64,000 nt of DNA, from positions 91,322,501 through 91,386,500 of the forward strand of contig NC_073628.1 of assembly GCF_029407905.1 (NCBI RefSeq), written 5' to 3'. The notes beneath the pieces were generated by a model that saw only the letters and a list, made by a program, of their open reading frames with translations, was not told where the DNA came from and searched no databases. Shown piece after piece: positions 1-11,760 of the stretch. The position numbers were made by a program, and so were the translations under genes. Every line of letters begins with the position of its first letter. Positions within the stretch are counted from its first letter, which is position 1. The stretch is from Bubalus kerabau (taxonomy: Eukaryota > Chordata > Mammalia > Artiodactyla > Bovidae).

Positions 1-580
1 GAATTCAGAATTCAGAAGCAAGGAGCTTATCTCCATGCAGCAGTGTCTGGACTCTCAGCAGGGAAGACTCAAACAATCAGAATCTTCTGAAGATTCACTC
101 ACATGTCTTGCAGCTGATGCTGGCTGTTGGCTGGGCCCTCAGCTGGGTTAGTTGGCTGGAATAGCTATCCTGGCTTCTCCATGTGGCTTCTTGGGCTTCA
201 GTGCAAAGTGCCTGGGTTTTAAGAATAAGATCCCAAGAGAACAAGGCAGCATACTGCATCACCACGTGTGATCTAGCCTCATTTCCTCTGTGGTCATACT
301 GCTGCTAAGTCACTTCAGTCGTGTCCGACTCTGTGAGACCCCATAGACGGCAGCCCACCAGGCTCCCCGTCCCTGGGATTCTCCAGGCAAGAATACTGGA
401 GTGGGTTGCCATTTCCTTCTCCAATGCATGAAAGTGAAAAATGAAAGTGAAGTCGCTCAGTCGTGTCCGACCCTCAGTGACCCCATGGACTCCCACCTTC
501 CAGGCTCCTCCAGCCATGGGATTTTCCAGGCAAGAGTACTGTGGTCATAAGTCTGCCCAAATTCAAGGAAAGGGGACATT
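1..580. mobile_element. Ancient interspersed repeat remnant, split by a BOV-A2
   Basis: The segments before and after the BOV-A2 at 299-538 read as one old mammalian repeat (the 'ggctgttggctgggccctcagctggg' type, with 'cccaaattcaaggaaaggggacat' near its end). The same kind of repeat is seen again at 24727-25265. I cannot name the family with confidence. No coding frame is supported. Confidence 0.4.
299..538 (+). mobile_element. BOV-A2 SINE
   Basis: Two BovA monomers in tandem joined by the 'gaaagtgaaaa(a/g)tgaaagtgaagt' linker, a hallmark of BOV-A2 in ruminants. An 11-bp target-site duplication (ctgtggtcata) lies at 288-298 and 539-549. It interrupts the older repeat around it. The open frame on the minus strand here is a by-product of the SINE. 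Confidence 0.93.
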
Positions 581-707
581 GGGACTTCTCTGCAGGTCTG
601 GTAGCTAGGACTCTGTGCTTCCCAGGCAGGTGGCATGGGTTGAATCCCTGGTCAGGTAACTAAGATCCCACATGCTGTACATCATGGCCAAAAAAAAAAA
701 AAAAAAA
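581..707 (+). mobile_element. CHR-type tRNA-derived SINE (short form) with poly-A tail
   Basis: The tRNA-like head ('gggacttctctgcaggtctggtag', then 'gggttgaatccctggtcagg' as a B-box-like block) is followed by 'aactaagatcccacatgctgt' and an 18-base A run at 690-707. This is the layout of the older cetartiodactyl CHR SINEs rather than Bov-tA. Confidence 0.75.
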
Positions 708-2340
708 GACCCTGTTGCAGACCCTGTGGTCTCCCTGTGGCAGACCCTGTCACAATGGAAGAAATGTCAAGATCACATTGCAGGAAGACAAATATTGTGG
801 TCATCGTTGGAAAATACAGTCCTCACAGCACATCTTCAGGCCACAGTGCTTCACACCCTTTCCACCTGCAAAATATACTAAAACCCTCTCCCAAGACCAC
901 CATGTCCCAGCCCATCATGCCACTGGCTCAAGTCATTTCAGTCAGATCCAGGGGTGTATGAATTCCCCAGGTGCAGCAATTTAGGCTCCACTTCTCCAGT
1001 CTAAATACCAGAAAATTCACTTGAGCCCCTACACAATCAATATACAATTGATTGGGGCACAATGTGGACACAGCTATTCAAAAAGGGAGAAAACAGGAGG
1101 CACACAGCAATTGCAGGTCTGTAAGCCATCCTCAACACCGGCTGGGCACGGGGGGCCAGTTTTTGATGAGAGTTCAGCTCTGCTGCTTTGTTCTCTGGCA
1201 CTTAGCTCTTCTCTCGGGTTCTTGGTTCTGCCCTGTGAGTCACCACACCTTTGCTATAAGAATGGCCTGAGTTGGCAGCTGAGTAGTTTTCTCAACCAGC
1301 TCCCAGTCTGTAGTGGTTGAGAGGTCCAAAGGTCGCCTTTCATTTCATTCTGTTTCTGTCACTTTCAATCCAAGCTGGTACAATTCTTTTTAAAACTCTG
1401 TGAACTTTTGGGATTCCAAAAGTACAACTTACTCCATTAAACAAAAAGCCACAGCCACAAATCCCTTGCAGATAGGCCTTTCTTGACCTTCAGCTCCCCA
1501 TGAAGCTGCCATGGGGCAACACCCTTATGACTCTTTTAAGTCATGTTGTTAACAGAGAAAAACACAAGATTCTAAGAACTTCTCTGCATTGAGGGTTCTT
1601 GGAAGAGGAGTAAGGTGGGGAAGTTGAGCCCACGTTTTCATTCAAACTCAAAAACCACAAGGAGGGCTGGAAGTGCTACTCCTATGGGCATAAGGCAAAG
1701 TTAAGCCCTCTTTGAAAGAAAGTTTCACCAAGTTAGACCATAGGACTCTCTTATCCTTAAGCTCAAGTAGACTAATGACCAAACACACAAGAAGCCATGC
1801 CACTAGTGAGGAAAGATGTAGACACCCATGAATTACAATTGGAATGGTCATATGAAGAAAATAGTATTGTTATGAATAAAATATTTATTGAAATATTGGC
1901 TCCAATGACAGATGCGTATACAAGAATACACCAGCCATGAACAATTTTGAACTATCATTCCACAAGTTGCTTATTCATTAAAAACAGGAAAAAATATCTC
2001 TAAATGGAGAAATGTGATGGATACCAAGTTTACAGCCTTGATAATGGAACTGCCTGACATCTATGCCTCCTGATATGATTATTGAGAAGGATACAATTTT
2101 GCATATGCAGCACTCCTGCCCCCTCCTCAAATTTCTGAAGCTAAGCATGAGGGAAAAAATAGGTAAATTCAAATTGAGGGATATTTTACAAAGCAACTGG
2201 CTTGAACTCTTCAAAATTATCAAGATGATAAGAGAAGTTTTAAATCCAGAAACTGATCTACATTAAAACAAATAACCCAGGACAACTAATAGAATGAATG
2301 ATTCTTGATTCTATCCTGGATTGAAAAAATAATAAAAACA
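708..2340. other. Unassigned intergenic stretch
   Basis: I see no young repeat, RNA gene or credible coding frame. Small frames near 672-1320 overlap each other in different frames and have no shared support. Possibly very old repeat material that I cannot name. Confidence 0.5.
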
Positions 2341-3198
2341 TTTTTCTTCTAGTTTTATTAAGATAAAATTGACATACGGCACTGTATAAATTTAAGGTAT
2401 ACAGCATAATGATTTGACTTATGTACACCATGAAATGATTATCACAAATCATGGTCAACATTCATCATTTCACACAGATATAAAATTAAAGAAATAAATT
2501 TTTTTCTTGTGTTGAAAACTCAGGATTTACACTCTTAACAAATTACAGCAGTAAGTTATATAATGAAATATAATGAAAGTTGTACATTGCATCCTTAGTA
2601 CTGATTTATCTTATAACTTGAAGTCTGTACCTTTTGACTGCCTTCATCCAATTTCCCTTCCCTCCACGCCTCACTTCTGGTAACCACAAGTATGATCTCT
2701 TTTGCTATGAGTTTGTTTGCTTCTGAAACATAACTGACTTATACCACTACGTTAGTTCCTGTTACACAAAATGATGAATTGGTATTTCTGTACATTTCAA
2801 AATGATCACCACAATAAGACTAGCTATGATATGTCATCATACAAAAATACCACATAGTTATTAATTATATTCCCCACACTGTACATTTCCTAGCCATGAC
2901 TCATGTATTTTGCAATTGGAAGTTTGTGCTTCTTAAGCTCTCTCCCCTTTTTCTTCCCTCGTCCCCACTGCCCTTCCCTCTGGCAGCCATCTGTTTGTTC
3001 TCTGTATCTAGAACTCTGTTTCTGTTTTGTTATGTTTGTTCATTTGTTTTGTTTTTTTATATTCCATATATAAGTGAAATGATACAATATCTATCTTTCT
3101 CTGACTTATTTCACTTAGTGTAATAACTCCTAGGTCCAACCATGTTGGCAAAAATGGCAAGATTGAGCTTTTTATGGCTGAGTAATATTCCATTGTGT

Positions 3199-3257
3199 GT
3201 ATATATATAGAGAGATAGATAGATAGATAGATAGATAGATATAGATATAGATATATC
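3199..3257. repeat. (AGAT)n / AT-rich microsatellite
   Basis: About eight AGAT units pass into ATAGAT units, at the place where an antisense L1 normally has a TA-rich run after 'ccattgtgtgtatatata'. The adjoining Bov-tA used the end of this array as its target. Confidence 0.9.
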
Positions 3258-3453
3258 TGGGCTTCCCTGGTGGCTCAAATGGTAAAGAATCTGCCTGCAA
3301 TGCAGGAGAACTGGGTTCAATCCCTGGGTTGGGAATATTACCTGGAGGAGGGCGTGGCAACCGGCTCCTGTATTCTTGCCTGGAGAATCCCCATGAACAG
3401 AGAAGCCACAGTCCATGGGGTCACAAAAAGACACAACTGAGTGACTAAGCATG
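3258..3453 (+). mobile_element. Bov-tA SINE
   Basis: Starts with the tRNA-derived head 'gggcttccctggtggctc' and ends with 'caactgagtgactaag'. A 12-bp target duplication (tatagatatatc) lies at 3246-3257 and 3454-3465, inside the microsatellite and L1. Confidence 0.93.
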
Positions 3454-3545
3454 TATAGATATATCCACCACATCTCTACCCATTCTTCATCTGTTGATGG
3501 GTACTTAGGATATCTTGGATATTGTAAATGAATATAGGGGTGCAT

Positions 3546-4256
3546 GTATCTTTTCTAAATATTGAGACATCTGAGGACATTTCAACTTGGTTCATACATT
3601 AGATATTATGTTTTAAATATTAGATTTCCTAAATGTGATACTTTCACTGTTGCTATATAGGAGAATCTCCTTGTTTTTAGAAGACATGTTAAGATATTTA
3701 GAATAATAGTAATTGAATTCTCTGTGAAAAACTTTTAAATGGCTTGCCAAAGAAAAAAAAATATTGTGTAGATATGCATATTTGTGGAAAGAAAAATAAA
3801 GTAAATGTGGCAAAAGGTTAATTAGTAAATCTAGATAAAGAATAAATGGCCATTCATTGTACTATTCCTACAAATTTTCTACAGGCTTGAATTTTTTTAT
3901 AAAAGGGTTGAGGAAAATATTCACAACTATAAAGAATGAGTAACATGTACCATGTTAATTATTCACATCAACACTCCCCCAAATATGTTAGGGCATCCTT
4001 TCTGCAGGCTGAAGCAAAGCTTTTTACTATCCATTTTTGGCAAGGCTCAGCAGGATGAGCTAACTTTCCCAAGGTCACAAAGAAAAGCGTTAAATAAAGT
4101 GTCAAATAAGCATAAACCAGAAAACCAAAGATTTGGACACCCTTGAAGTTCCAAAATTCTCCTACTCACGTGAAAATATCTCTTTCATCTCTGACTAAAT
4201 AAGAAAATTCAAATAAGGGATTCTGCTCCTTTCTTTATCATTAACTAATGCGTTCT
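3546..4256. other. AT-rich unassigned stretch
   Basis: Nothing beyond AT-rich non-coding sequence is recognised; no conserved-looking frame is present. Confidence 0.5.
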
Positions 4257-4431
4257 CTGAAAGTCGCTCAGTTGTGTCTGACTTTTTGTGACCCTATGGA
4301 CTGTAACCTGCCAGGCTCTTCTGTCCATGAGATTCTCCAGGCAAGAATACTGGAGTGGGTTGCCATTCCCTTCTCCAGTGGATCCTCCCAAACCAGGAAT
4401 CAAAACTGGGTCTCCTTCACTGCAGGCATAT
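4257..4431 (-). mobile_element. Bov-tA SINE, head truncated
   Basis: Antisense copy: 'gaaagtcgctcagttgtgtctgac' to 'ctgggtctccttcactgcaggca'. The tRNA head (expected beyond 4431) is missing. Confidence 0.88.
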
Positions 4432-5929
4432 TCATAGATTAAAAGATGAGTTTAGGAAGAGAATATATAAAAATGTATTAATTAAATGAAATGAGGTATG
4501 CTAAGATAATGGGATTTAAGTTGACATTATCTGGCATTTCTCTTTTATTCTTTTTATGGTTAGGCAGGAGCAAGAAGAGAGGTTAGCACTGCTGTGAATA
4601 ACCAGCAGGCATCAACCACCCACTTAGGGGATCACCAGAGCAGGACACTGCTCAGATTTCAGTGTCCCTTGGGACACATTTTCCCTTCCTTCATTTATCG
4701 CCTGCAGGCATTGATACCATCTCATGGAAACCCCAGCAATCTGGCACTGTGCGTCTCTGGTCAGCTCAGCTCCTTTGAACCTGATCTCATGACTATAGCA
4801 GGTTTCATTGTGACTTGAAAGCCTGGGGGAGAGTAGACTAGGGAGCAAAAAGTGTTAAATAGTTCTGTTGAATTAAAAAAAAAAAATCTCTGCACAGGCA
4901 TGGCCTTGAGGAACAGGACTGTTAGATAATTTTATTTTATTCCTCTGCCTCTCTCTCAAGTGAACCAAATACAATCCCCATTTTGTCTTCCCAGAGTCAG
5001 GGCTCAGGTTTGAGCTGTCCTCTTCTTGTTTTTCCTAGTCAGAGTTGATCACCTTCAAGTTCTGCTTTAACAACTCATGGCGTATGTGGGATTTTACGTG
5101 TGATACATTAAACAGCAGTTTTAGAAAGTCTGTTTTCCAGTTAGCCTAAATGGTTTGTTGTGGAAGAGATGCCAACTGTCCTAGGGAACAGAGGCTGTGT
5201 GTGCTAAGATTGTTTAACTCCAAGGATTTGAAAAAGTTTACCATCATCAGAATAAAGATTTCAATAAACTCCAGAACGATTGATATTAGAAACACTCCCT
5301 CCTCATGGTTCAAGCTGCAGGGGAAGAGCAAAGAACCCGGAATCAGACAGGTGGCACCTGCACTTGATTATCTCACCAATGAGAAAGAGACGACTCATGG
5401 TAACTCAATTTACGTTTTATTTCTCAGTCCTTCGAGTTCTTGCGCAGTTACCAACTGCCTGGCTCCTGAGATATTGACGAGACTCCTCGCAAAGGAAAAC
5501 TACATTGCAGGGAGCACAGTGGCACAGTAAATGCTAACAGAGGACCTGAGAAGGTGAAAGCACAGAGCAATCTGACTGACAAGAGAGTGTGGGATTTCGT
5601 ATGGCCAATCTGGGGATGGATTATGCAGAGATGGTAGTTCTCGTCCTGCTTCTGCCTCAGGTGAAAATTTAGACACAAGATTGACAGAAAGGAATGACAT
5701 GGTTGGTCCACTCGCCTCTCCTGACTTCCATCTCTGCTCGTTCATTCCTCTGGTAGCAAAAGAGCTAAAACTGAGTCATAACTACTGTCCTGAAGGGACT
5801 TGAACACTCAGTGAATGGCAGAGTCAAGCTCTGCTTAAGGTCTGCTCTTTCTTCATCAAGTCAGAGTAAGAAGAAAAATATACCAAAGGTTATTGTCTTT
5901 ATTATTACATCTCAATTCTAAAAATAACT
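4432..5929. other. Intergenic stretch holding copy A of a diverged duplication
   Basis: Mostly unassigned. The part at 5238-5416 resembles 7183-7596 (see the repeat entries). The frame at 5150-5530 (126 codons) crosses this repeat; no homologue or domain is recognised, so it is treated as chance. Confidence 0.4.
5238..5416 (+). repeat. Copy A of a diverged direct repeat (partner at 7183-7596)
   Basis: Blocks shared in the same order with 7183-7596 include 'gtttacca/tcatcag/ttaga', 'ttcaagct..(g/a)gg(g/a)gaa', 'gcaaaga' and 'actcatggtaactca'. Similarity is clear to the eye but much diverged. It could be an unlisted interspersed repeat or an old local duplication. Confidence 0.6.
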
Positions 5930-6280
5930 TTATTTGGATCTCCTACAGTGTGCCAGGTAGGCCAGGAGATACAGAAATAAATGATGCACTTCATTTCTGT
6001 CAAGTTGCTCAGAGATGCCTGCATGAAAGCAGGGCCATACATCAATAAAAAAGGAGAGACAGACAATCCAGAAAATATAATAGATATGAAGCAGCATCAC
6101 AGCAAGTGTGGGAAGAAGGAGAGTCCATACCCAGGAACTAGAGAAGGAACATTCCCACAGTGATGGGAGAGAAAGATCTGAGGGTGAATAATTATGCAGT
6201 TCAGTGTACAGCAAGGTCACCAGTGTTTTAATGGAACCACTTTGAACCATGATGGATCTGACTTCATAGTCTCAGAAGTT
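5930..6280 (-). mobile_element. L2 LINE remnant (antisense)
   Basis: Antisense L2 3' end: 'tttggatctcctacagtgtgcc' followed by 'gagatacagaaataaatgatgc' and, further on, L2-like 'ggagagacagacaat'. Strongly decayed. Confidence 0.5.
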
Positions 6281-6386
6281 TCCAAAGTGGATGGCTGACA
6301 TTAAGGAAGGAAGAAAGAAGAGATAATTTAGAATCATTAGATTGAGGATTTGTGGGGTGGGCAGGGAGTACTTAATTATAGTTGGA

Positions 6387-6577
6387 GTTGTTGCTTAGTC
6401 GCTGAGTCATGTCCAACTCTTTTGCAACCCCATGGACTGTAGCCCACCAGGCTCCTCTGTCCATGGCACTTCCCAGGCAAGAATACTGGAGTGGGTTGCC
6501 ATTTCCTTCTCCAATGGCTCTTCCCTACCCAGACACAAAACCCGGCACAGGGGGATTCTTTACCACTGTAAAGCCAT
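6387..6577 (-). mobile_element. Bov-tA SINE
   Basis: Antisense copy running from 'agttgttgcttagtcgctgag' to 'gggggattctttaccactg'. The region between the tRNA part and the BovA part is partly degraded. Confidence 0.85.
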
Positions 6578-6734
6578 GGTTAGAAGTTATCTTAAAATAA
6601 GTCATGCTTTCTAAGTATATTCTTCTTAAGCTTGGTGATGATTACTTTGAAGTTAACATTTTTAATAAAAATGCCACTGTTTTTTGAAATACAACTCATT
6701 GTTCACATACAGGATAAGGCAATGAGAGTTTTTG

Positions 6735-6935
6735 TTTTTAAGAGGTAAACTTTTTATTTTACAACAATGTGTAATTTACAGAGAACTTGGAAAAATAATG
6801 CAGAGATCCCCAGATAGCCTATACTGTTTCCTATAATGTTAATATCGTACATTAACCAATGTTGTTACATTACTATTAACTGAAGTCTGTGTTTCAGATT
6901 TCCTCTATTTTTTTTTTATCTAAGGGAGTTATTTA
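6735..6935 (-). mobile_element. Old L1 3' end fragment (antisense)
   Basis: Resembles the 3' UTR of older mammalian L1s in reverse: 'ttttacaacaatgtgtaatttac', 'cagagatccccagatagcc', 'gttacattactattaactgaa'. Diverged, no coding content. Confidence 0.6.
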
Positions 6936-7182
6936 TTCCCAAAATAAAAGCATAAGATCAAACCTCGAAAATGAACTAAAGAAATACAAACATCTGGGTC
7001 AAATGCCTTCTGTCACTAGATTCTCTCATTTAACCACAATTCAGTAAGGCTTCTAAGCCTGAGTTGTGTATTGAGCCTAAACCTAGTTGTGCCAAAGTCC
7101 TGCAAATCTGCTGGGCCATCAAGGGTTGTTTTTGCTTGAGGATCACAAAGGCTTTGACCACTGGTCACAATTATGTTAGCTC

Positions 7183-7596
7183 TAAAGCTGTTTACTATCA
7201 TTAGAATTAAGGATTCCACAGGTGGCTCAGTGGTAAATAATCTGCCTGTCAATGCAGGAGACACAGAAAACTTGAGTTCAATCCCTGGGTAGGGAAGGTC
7301 CCTTGGAGAAGGAAATGGCACCCCACTCCAGTATTCTTGCTTGGAGAATCTCATGGACAGAGGAAGTTGGTGGGCTACAGTCCATGGGGTCACAAAAGAG
7401 TTGGAAACAACTGAGGGACTGAGCACTCATGCATCACTAGAATTAAGGCACCAGAATTGGATAAACTATCAGTATTAGGAAAATTCCCTCATGTTTCAAG
7501 CTATGGAGGAAAAGCAAAGACCTGGAGTTAGATAGGCAGCCCCTGCCCTTGATTCAGCCATGAGAAAGTCTACTCATGGTAACTCAGTTTAAGTAT
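7183..7596 (+). repeat. Copy B of the diverged direct repeat, split by a Bov-tA
   Basis: Partner of 5238-5416. The left piece ends in 'gtttactatcattagaattaagg'; the right piece from 7434 carries 'ttcaagctatggaggaaaagc' and 'actcatggtaactcag'. The Bov-tA at 7213-7433 was inserted afterwards, as its target duplication lies inside the repeat. Confidence 0.6.
7213..7433 (+). mobile_element. Bov-tA SINE
   Basis: Head 'attccacaggtggctcag', body with 'ccactccagtattcttgc', tail 'caactgagggactgagcac'. An imperfect 15-bp target duplication (tca[t/c]tagaattaagg) lies at 7198-7212 and 7434-7448. Confidence 0.92.
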
Positions 7597-8042
7597 TTTT
7601 TTATCACTCCTTTGACATCTTTCTCAGTCCCAGACTGCCAGTTAGCTCAGTAACTATTAGTTCCTTCCAGGCATCCTAAAGGGTCTTTGCTCATTTTAGT
7701 TTAATCATTTTAGCTCAGTTTGAACATCAGCCAATGCCTGACAACAACAACAAAAAATTTAACAGAAGTACAAAATAAACTCCCTGCTGAGAGCGAATTC
7801 TTCTCTCTTCTTCCTCAGATTTTCTAAGTATCAGAAGGTCTTTTTAAAAAGTAGACTATTGAGTGTTCAGTGAATGATTATGGCCCAGCAAATTCCATCT
7901 CTGGCATCTGCACAACCATTGTTAGTTATTGGTATCTAGTCAGGAGTTCATCTACTACTGAGCAGATTAGATTTTAAAAGTTGTTAATAAGCCCATTTGT
8001 ACAGAAGTCTATAGTGAGGGTACCTAGTAACTATTGGGCATA
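7597..8042. other. Unassigned stretch
   Basis: No gene or recognised element. A small CAA-rich run lies near 7743. Confidence 0.5.
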
Positions 8043-8235
8043 CAGTGGAGCCCAACTTCCTGGGTTCAAATCCCAGCTCTGCTATTTATTACCTGCAACC
8101 TGGCGATACAAACTCTCTGTGCCTCGGTTTTTTTTTAATGTTTAAGATGCGGGAGGGGACGATAATATCTCCTTGATGTGAGAATTAAATTCATTCACAC
8201 ACGTACCTGACACAAAAAGTATTCAAAAATCACCA
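8043..8235 (+). mobile_element. MIR SINE
   Basis: Core-SINE features: 'cctgggttcaaatcccagctctgc', 'ttattacctgcaacctgg', 'ctctctgtgcctcggtttt', then 'tgagaattaaattcattcaca'. Typical ancient MIR with about 190 bases kept. Confidence 0.85.
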
Positions 8236-8934
8236 ATACTATTAGTAAGCTATACAAACAAATTTCTCCAGAGAACTGTAGATATTGATGGCTTCAGTTC
8301 CAACTCTTTTAGTCCTCTTAAAAAGATGTTATTTTATCTTTATGTTCACTGCATATAAAATTTATTTTTTTTGCATATAAAATTTATAAGAGACTAGGTC
8401 TTCAACAACTATGAACATTTTCATTAATTTCTCTAAGTTAGGATACTTATGTCTGAACAATGAAAGTATCCTTTTCATAAAATTCATGGCTGTAATATCA
8501 AAGTGGTATTGGATACTACAGTTTTTTTAGCTCACTCTTTTTGTTTTGCTTTGCCTTTCAAAAAAGCAAAACCCAGCAAATGCAGCTTAAGTCATGACTG
8601 ACAGCAAAACTATAATGGCTACAGGTGACTGCCAACAACACCTGTTGGTGGTGGCAGAGCTTATATGCACAGCTTTTTATCTATAAAATTAATGTTTAAA
8701 GGTCATACATAGAGGATGTTCTTTACTAAAATAAAGAGATGAAAAATACATATTCATCTAAAAAAAATGTAGACTCTGTGTATCAGTGTCCAGAGGAGTC
8801 CGTGGCATAGATATAAAATAAATAGCTTTTGTTGAATGAGTGAATGACAGGTACTTTGGTGAATACTCTTTGTATATCATCTCTTAAAGCAAACAAAAAA
8901 AGGGTAGGATAGTTATCTGCTCTCTGTAGATAAG
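8236..8934. other. AT-rich unassigned stretch
   Basis: Contains a short tandem duplication at about 8349-8389 (a 'tgcatataaaattta' unit twice). Otherwise nothing is recognised. Confidence 0.5.
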
Positions 8935-9145
8935 AAAGGGTCTTCCCCGGTGGTGCAGTGGTAAAGAATCTGCCTGCAATGAAGAAGACATGGGTTCAAT
9001 CCCTGTGTTGGAAAGATTGCCTGGAGGAGGAAATGGAAAACCACTCCAGTATGCTTGCCTGGAAAATTCCATGGACAGAGGGGCATGGCAGGCTGTAGTC
9101 GATGGGGTTGCAAAAAAGTCGGACATGACTGAGCACAAGTACACA
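8935..9145 (+). mobile_element. Bov-tA SINE
   Basis: Head 'gggtcttccccggtggtgcag', tail 'cggacatgactgagcaca'. An 8-bp target duplication (tagataag) lies at 8927-8934 and 9146-9153. Confidence 0.92.
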
Positions 9146-9153
9146 TAGATAAG

Positions 9154-10708
9154 GAAACCCAAACTCAGACTGGTTAGATAATCTAAACACCCAGCTATCC
9201 AGTTCTAAAAGCTTCCTTCTCCACAACTCCATACAATAGGGTGAAAAGGTAATCACTCATCTGAGTGTTGTGATGAAAACCCAAGAGATGGACAAAGGTC
9301 AGATAGCAAAGGTCACCTGAGTGGAACTCTGAGTGATAATTCCAGGAACCATCCCCCAGTTTATGAAGGAGAAGCACAAGACACCACATCTGAGCCGAAG
9401 GGGGAGACCCCAAGTGTGCCAACTAGTCCAAGATGAGATCTGGAAGGACTGATAGAGAGGGGAGCCTGGCAGACTCCCAAGATTCACTTGTAGAGGGACA
9501 ATTCTTTCCATTGGGTTTGTTTTTTCATTAATTAATGGCTTCTTCATTTTCCTGATGATAATAGAAATAGATTCTCATTTTTTAAAATTTCAGGCTAGTC
9601 AGACATTTTTAAAATGTAAAAATAGTCTTTAATCCCACCACATGGATTTAATATTGTGCTGTATAACCTTCCAGATTTTTTTTCTCTGTGTGATTATATA
9701 CACTTTTTTTAATGCACAAAGCAGGACCCCTTTTGAAAGCCTGAGGCTGCACCCTACAGACCTGCCTCTGTTTGTCCTGATAGCACAACAAATGTTCACA
9801 CCTGATTTCTGACACTTAGCTTCACTGTTCATTTGTAAAATGAGAAGATCATCATAGTCTATCACCCCCGATTTTATTTAAAACAAAAGTACCTATATCC
9901 TTTGGGCTTTAGGGGATTTAGGGGATGTTTTCCCTTTCAAAATTGAGGTGCACAATTCTTACTACAGTCATATCCTGCTGATATCGACACAGAAATGATA
10001 AAAAAAGTGAAGCTAAACAATGACTGCTTATCATTTCAAATTGTGTTTTTAAATACTCACTGAAAACAGAAGCCCATGACTTATTAAAGGCATGCTGATG
10101 GAGCCCCAGTGTAAAATGTTAGCTGTTGGAGATCCATCTGGTCTTCATCTCTGAGTATAGAGCTTTATATAGTATTCGGTATAAATCACACCAGTCTATG
10201 GATAAGTAAATTGTTATTTTTTTCCCCTTTGTTGAAATAAACATGCTTATTGTTTTTCTCTGGCTGTCCTCTTTAATTACAGTGTTTCGTTGAACCACAA
10301 CAGGTGGCCCTTATAAATGTGTTATCATGCCCAGGGGAGGAATGGTAAAGCCAGTCAAGGAAGCTAACCAGCTCTAGCAAGAAGGCAGTTCCAGGAGCAG
10401 CACATTGGCCTAAGAGAACAAGAGGTGAGCAACCTGTTGTATATGACATCTGATTTCCAAAAGGTGGAACACTTTGATACATTCAGACTGTTCCATCCAC
10501 ATCCAGCGGACTTGTACCTTTAAGTTGGTGTAAAATAATAATGTAGTGGTGAGCATCAGCAGAGCCAAGAAGTACAACAGTAGTAAGTGTGGTCAATGTT
10601 CAGCAGATGTTGGATATGATGATGGTGATGAACTAATTTCCCTCCTCTTGTTTTCCCTAGGTATCATATGTACCCAGGACTACAGAGAACACAAACAGAA
10701 AGTTCCTG
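9154..10708. other. Unassigned intergenic stretch
   Basis: No young repeat and no frame with a recognisable domain. T- and A-rich segments lie at 9570-9715 and 10200-10260. Confidence 0.5.
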
Positions 10709-10870
10709 ACGTGTATTGAGCATTGCCAAATATTGGGTCAAGTCCTTTACTTACATTGAATAATTTAATCCTGACAACAACTCTACACAAATTCTTAAGC
10801 TTTTGTTATCCCCATTCTTCAGATAAGAAAACAGATTTAGATGAAATTTTTCCAGTGTCACAACACCTGA
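10709..10870 (-). mobile_element. MIR SINE (antisense)
   Basis: Reverse-complement MIR: 'gtgtattgagcattgcc', 'cttacattgaataatttaatcctgac', 'gttatccccattcttcagataag'. The A-rich 3' flank is unrelated. Confidence 0.8.
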
Positions 10871-11045
10871 ATAGTCCTTTCTCTAGAGAAAAAAAGAAAA
10901 AGGTGCATATATATATATTTGTTGAGTACCTCACTAGCTATGTACTTACCTAACATAATATATGGTAACCAAATATATTCTCATCTAAACCTTTATGATA
11001 GCCAATGTTGGTGAGGGTGTGCAGAGTCATTCTCATACAATCGCT

Positions 11046-11320
11046 GCTGCTGCTGCTGCTAAGTCACTTCCGTCGTGTCCGACTCTGTGCAACCCTATAG
11101 ACGGCAGCCCACCAGGCTCCCCCATCCCTGGGATTCTCCAGGCAAGAACACTGGAGTGGGTTGCCATTTCCTTCTCCAATGCATGAAAGTGAAAAGTGAA
11201 AGTGAAGTCGCTCAGTCATAGCTGACTTTTAGCGACCCCATGGACTGCAGCCTACCAGGCTCCTCCATCCATGGGATTTTCCAGGCAAGAGTACTGGAGT
11301 GGGGTGCCATTGCCTTCTCC
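11046..11320 (+). mobile_element. BOV-A2 SINE
   Basis: Full dimer, from the (GCT)n head to 'ggggtgccattgccttctc'. A perfect 12-bp target duplication (catacaatcgct) lies at 11034-11045 and 11321-11332. Confidence 0.95.
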
Positions 11321-11514
11321 CATACAATCGCTAATAACTATCAAAAACATGTCTATGCTTTCTAACCCAAACAGCTTTGATTATAGGAATATACATTACA
11401 TGTTTATTGGAGCAAATGTGTCATGATGAAAGTACCACGAAATCTTTACAATCTTAACATTGTTCATAATATCAAAAGGTGATACCAAAATAAAAGGCTT
11501 TTTATATGGAACTA

Positions 11515-11705
11515 GGGCTTCCCTGGTGGCTCAGCTGGTAAAAAATCTGCCTGCAATGTGGGAGACCTCTGTTCGATCCCTGGATTAGGAAGACCCCCTG
11601 GAGAAAGGAACGGCTACCCACTCCAGTAATCTGGCCTGGAGAATTCCATGGACTGTATAGTCCATGGGGTTGAAAAACAGTCCAACATGACTGAGCAACT
11701 TTCAT
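11515..11705 (+). mobile_element. Bov-tA SINE
   Basis: Head 'gggcttccctggtggctc', tail 'catgactgagcaactttc'. A near-perfect short duplication (atg[g/a]aacta) flanks it. Confidence 0.92.
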
Positions 11706-11760
11706 TTTATGAAACTAATCAAAGTATACTATACAAATAATAAAATACCATATAGCCTTT

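Larger units (their letters stand above)
2341..3545 (-). mobile_element. Older L1 3' end (antisense), split by microsatellite and SINE
   Basis: Reads as the reverse complement of a mammalian L1 3' UTR and ORF2 end: 'tattaagataaaattgacata', 'aaatgatcaccacaataagac', 'ggctgagtaatattccattgtgtg' and 'gttgatgggtacttaggatat'. A Bov-tA (3258-3453) and an AGAT repeat interrupt it. Diverged and non-functional. Confidence 0.8.
10985..11760 (+). mobile_element. Decayed L1-like ORF2 end, split by two SINEs
   Basis: Outside the SINEs the text follows the L1 ORF2 3' part in sense: 'gatagccaatgttggtgaggg', 'cattgttcataatatcaaaaggtg'. Too diverged to type; a HAL1-like or L1M element is possible. Confidence 0.45.

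Noticed and set aside
1..17. 'gaattcagaattcag' at the very start, also seen at 58496-58511
   Set aside because: A short direct repeat in unrelated contexts (old repeat here, old L1 there); no evidence of a shared element or of cloning vector.
3258..3453. tRNA-like A and B boxes in the Bov-tA and CHR heads (here and in about 25 other places)
   Set aside because: They are SINE promoters derived from tRNA; no cloverleaf with a proper acceptor stem and anticodon is formed, so no tRNA gene is called.
10640..10670. Splice-acceptor-like tract 'cctcttgttttccctag'
   Set aside because: No open frame, donor or conserved exon follows; pyrimidine tracts before AG are common by chance.
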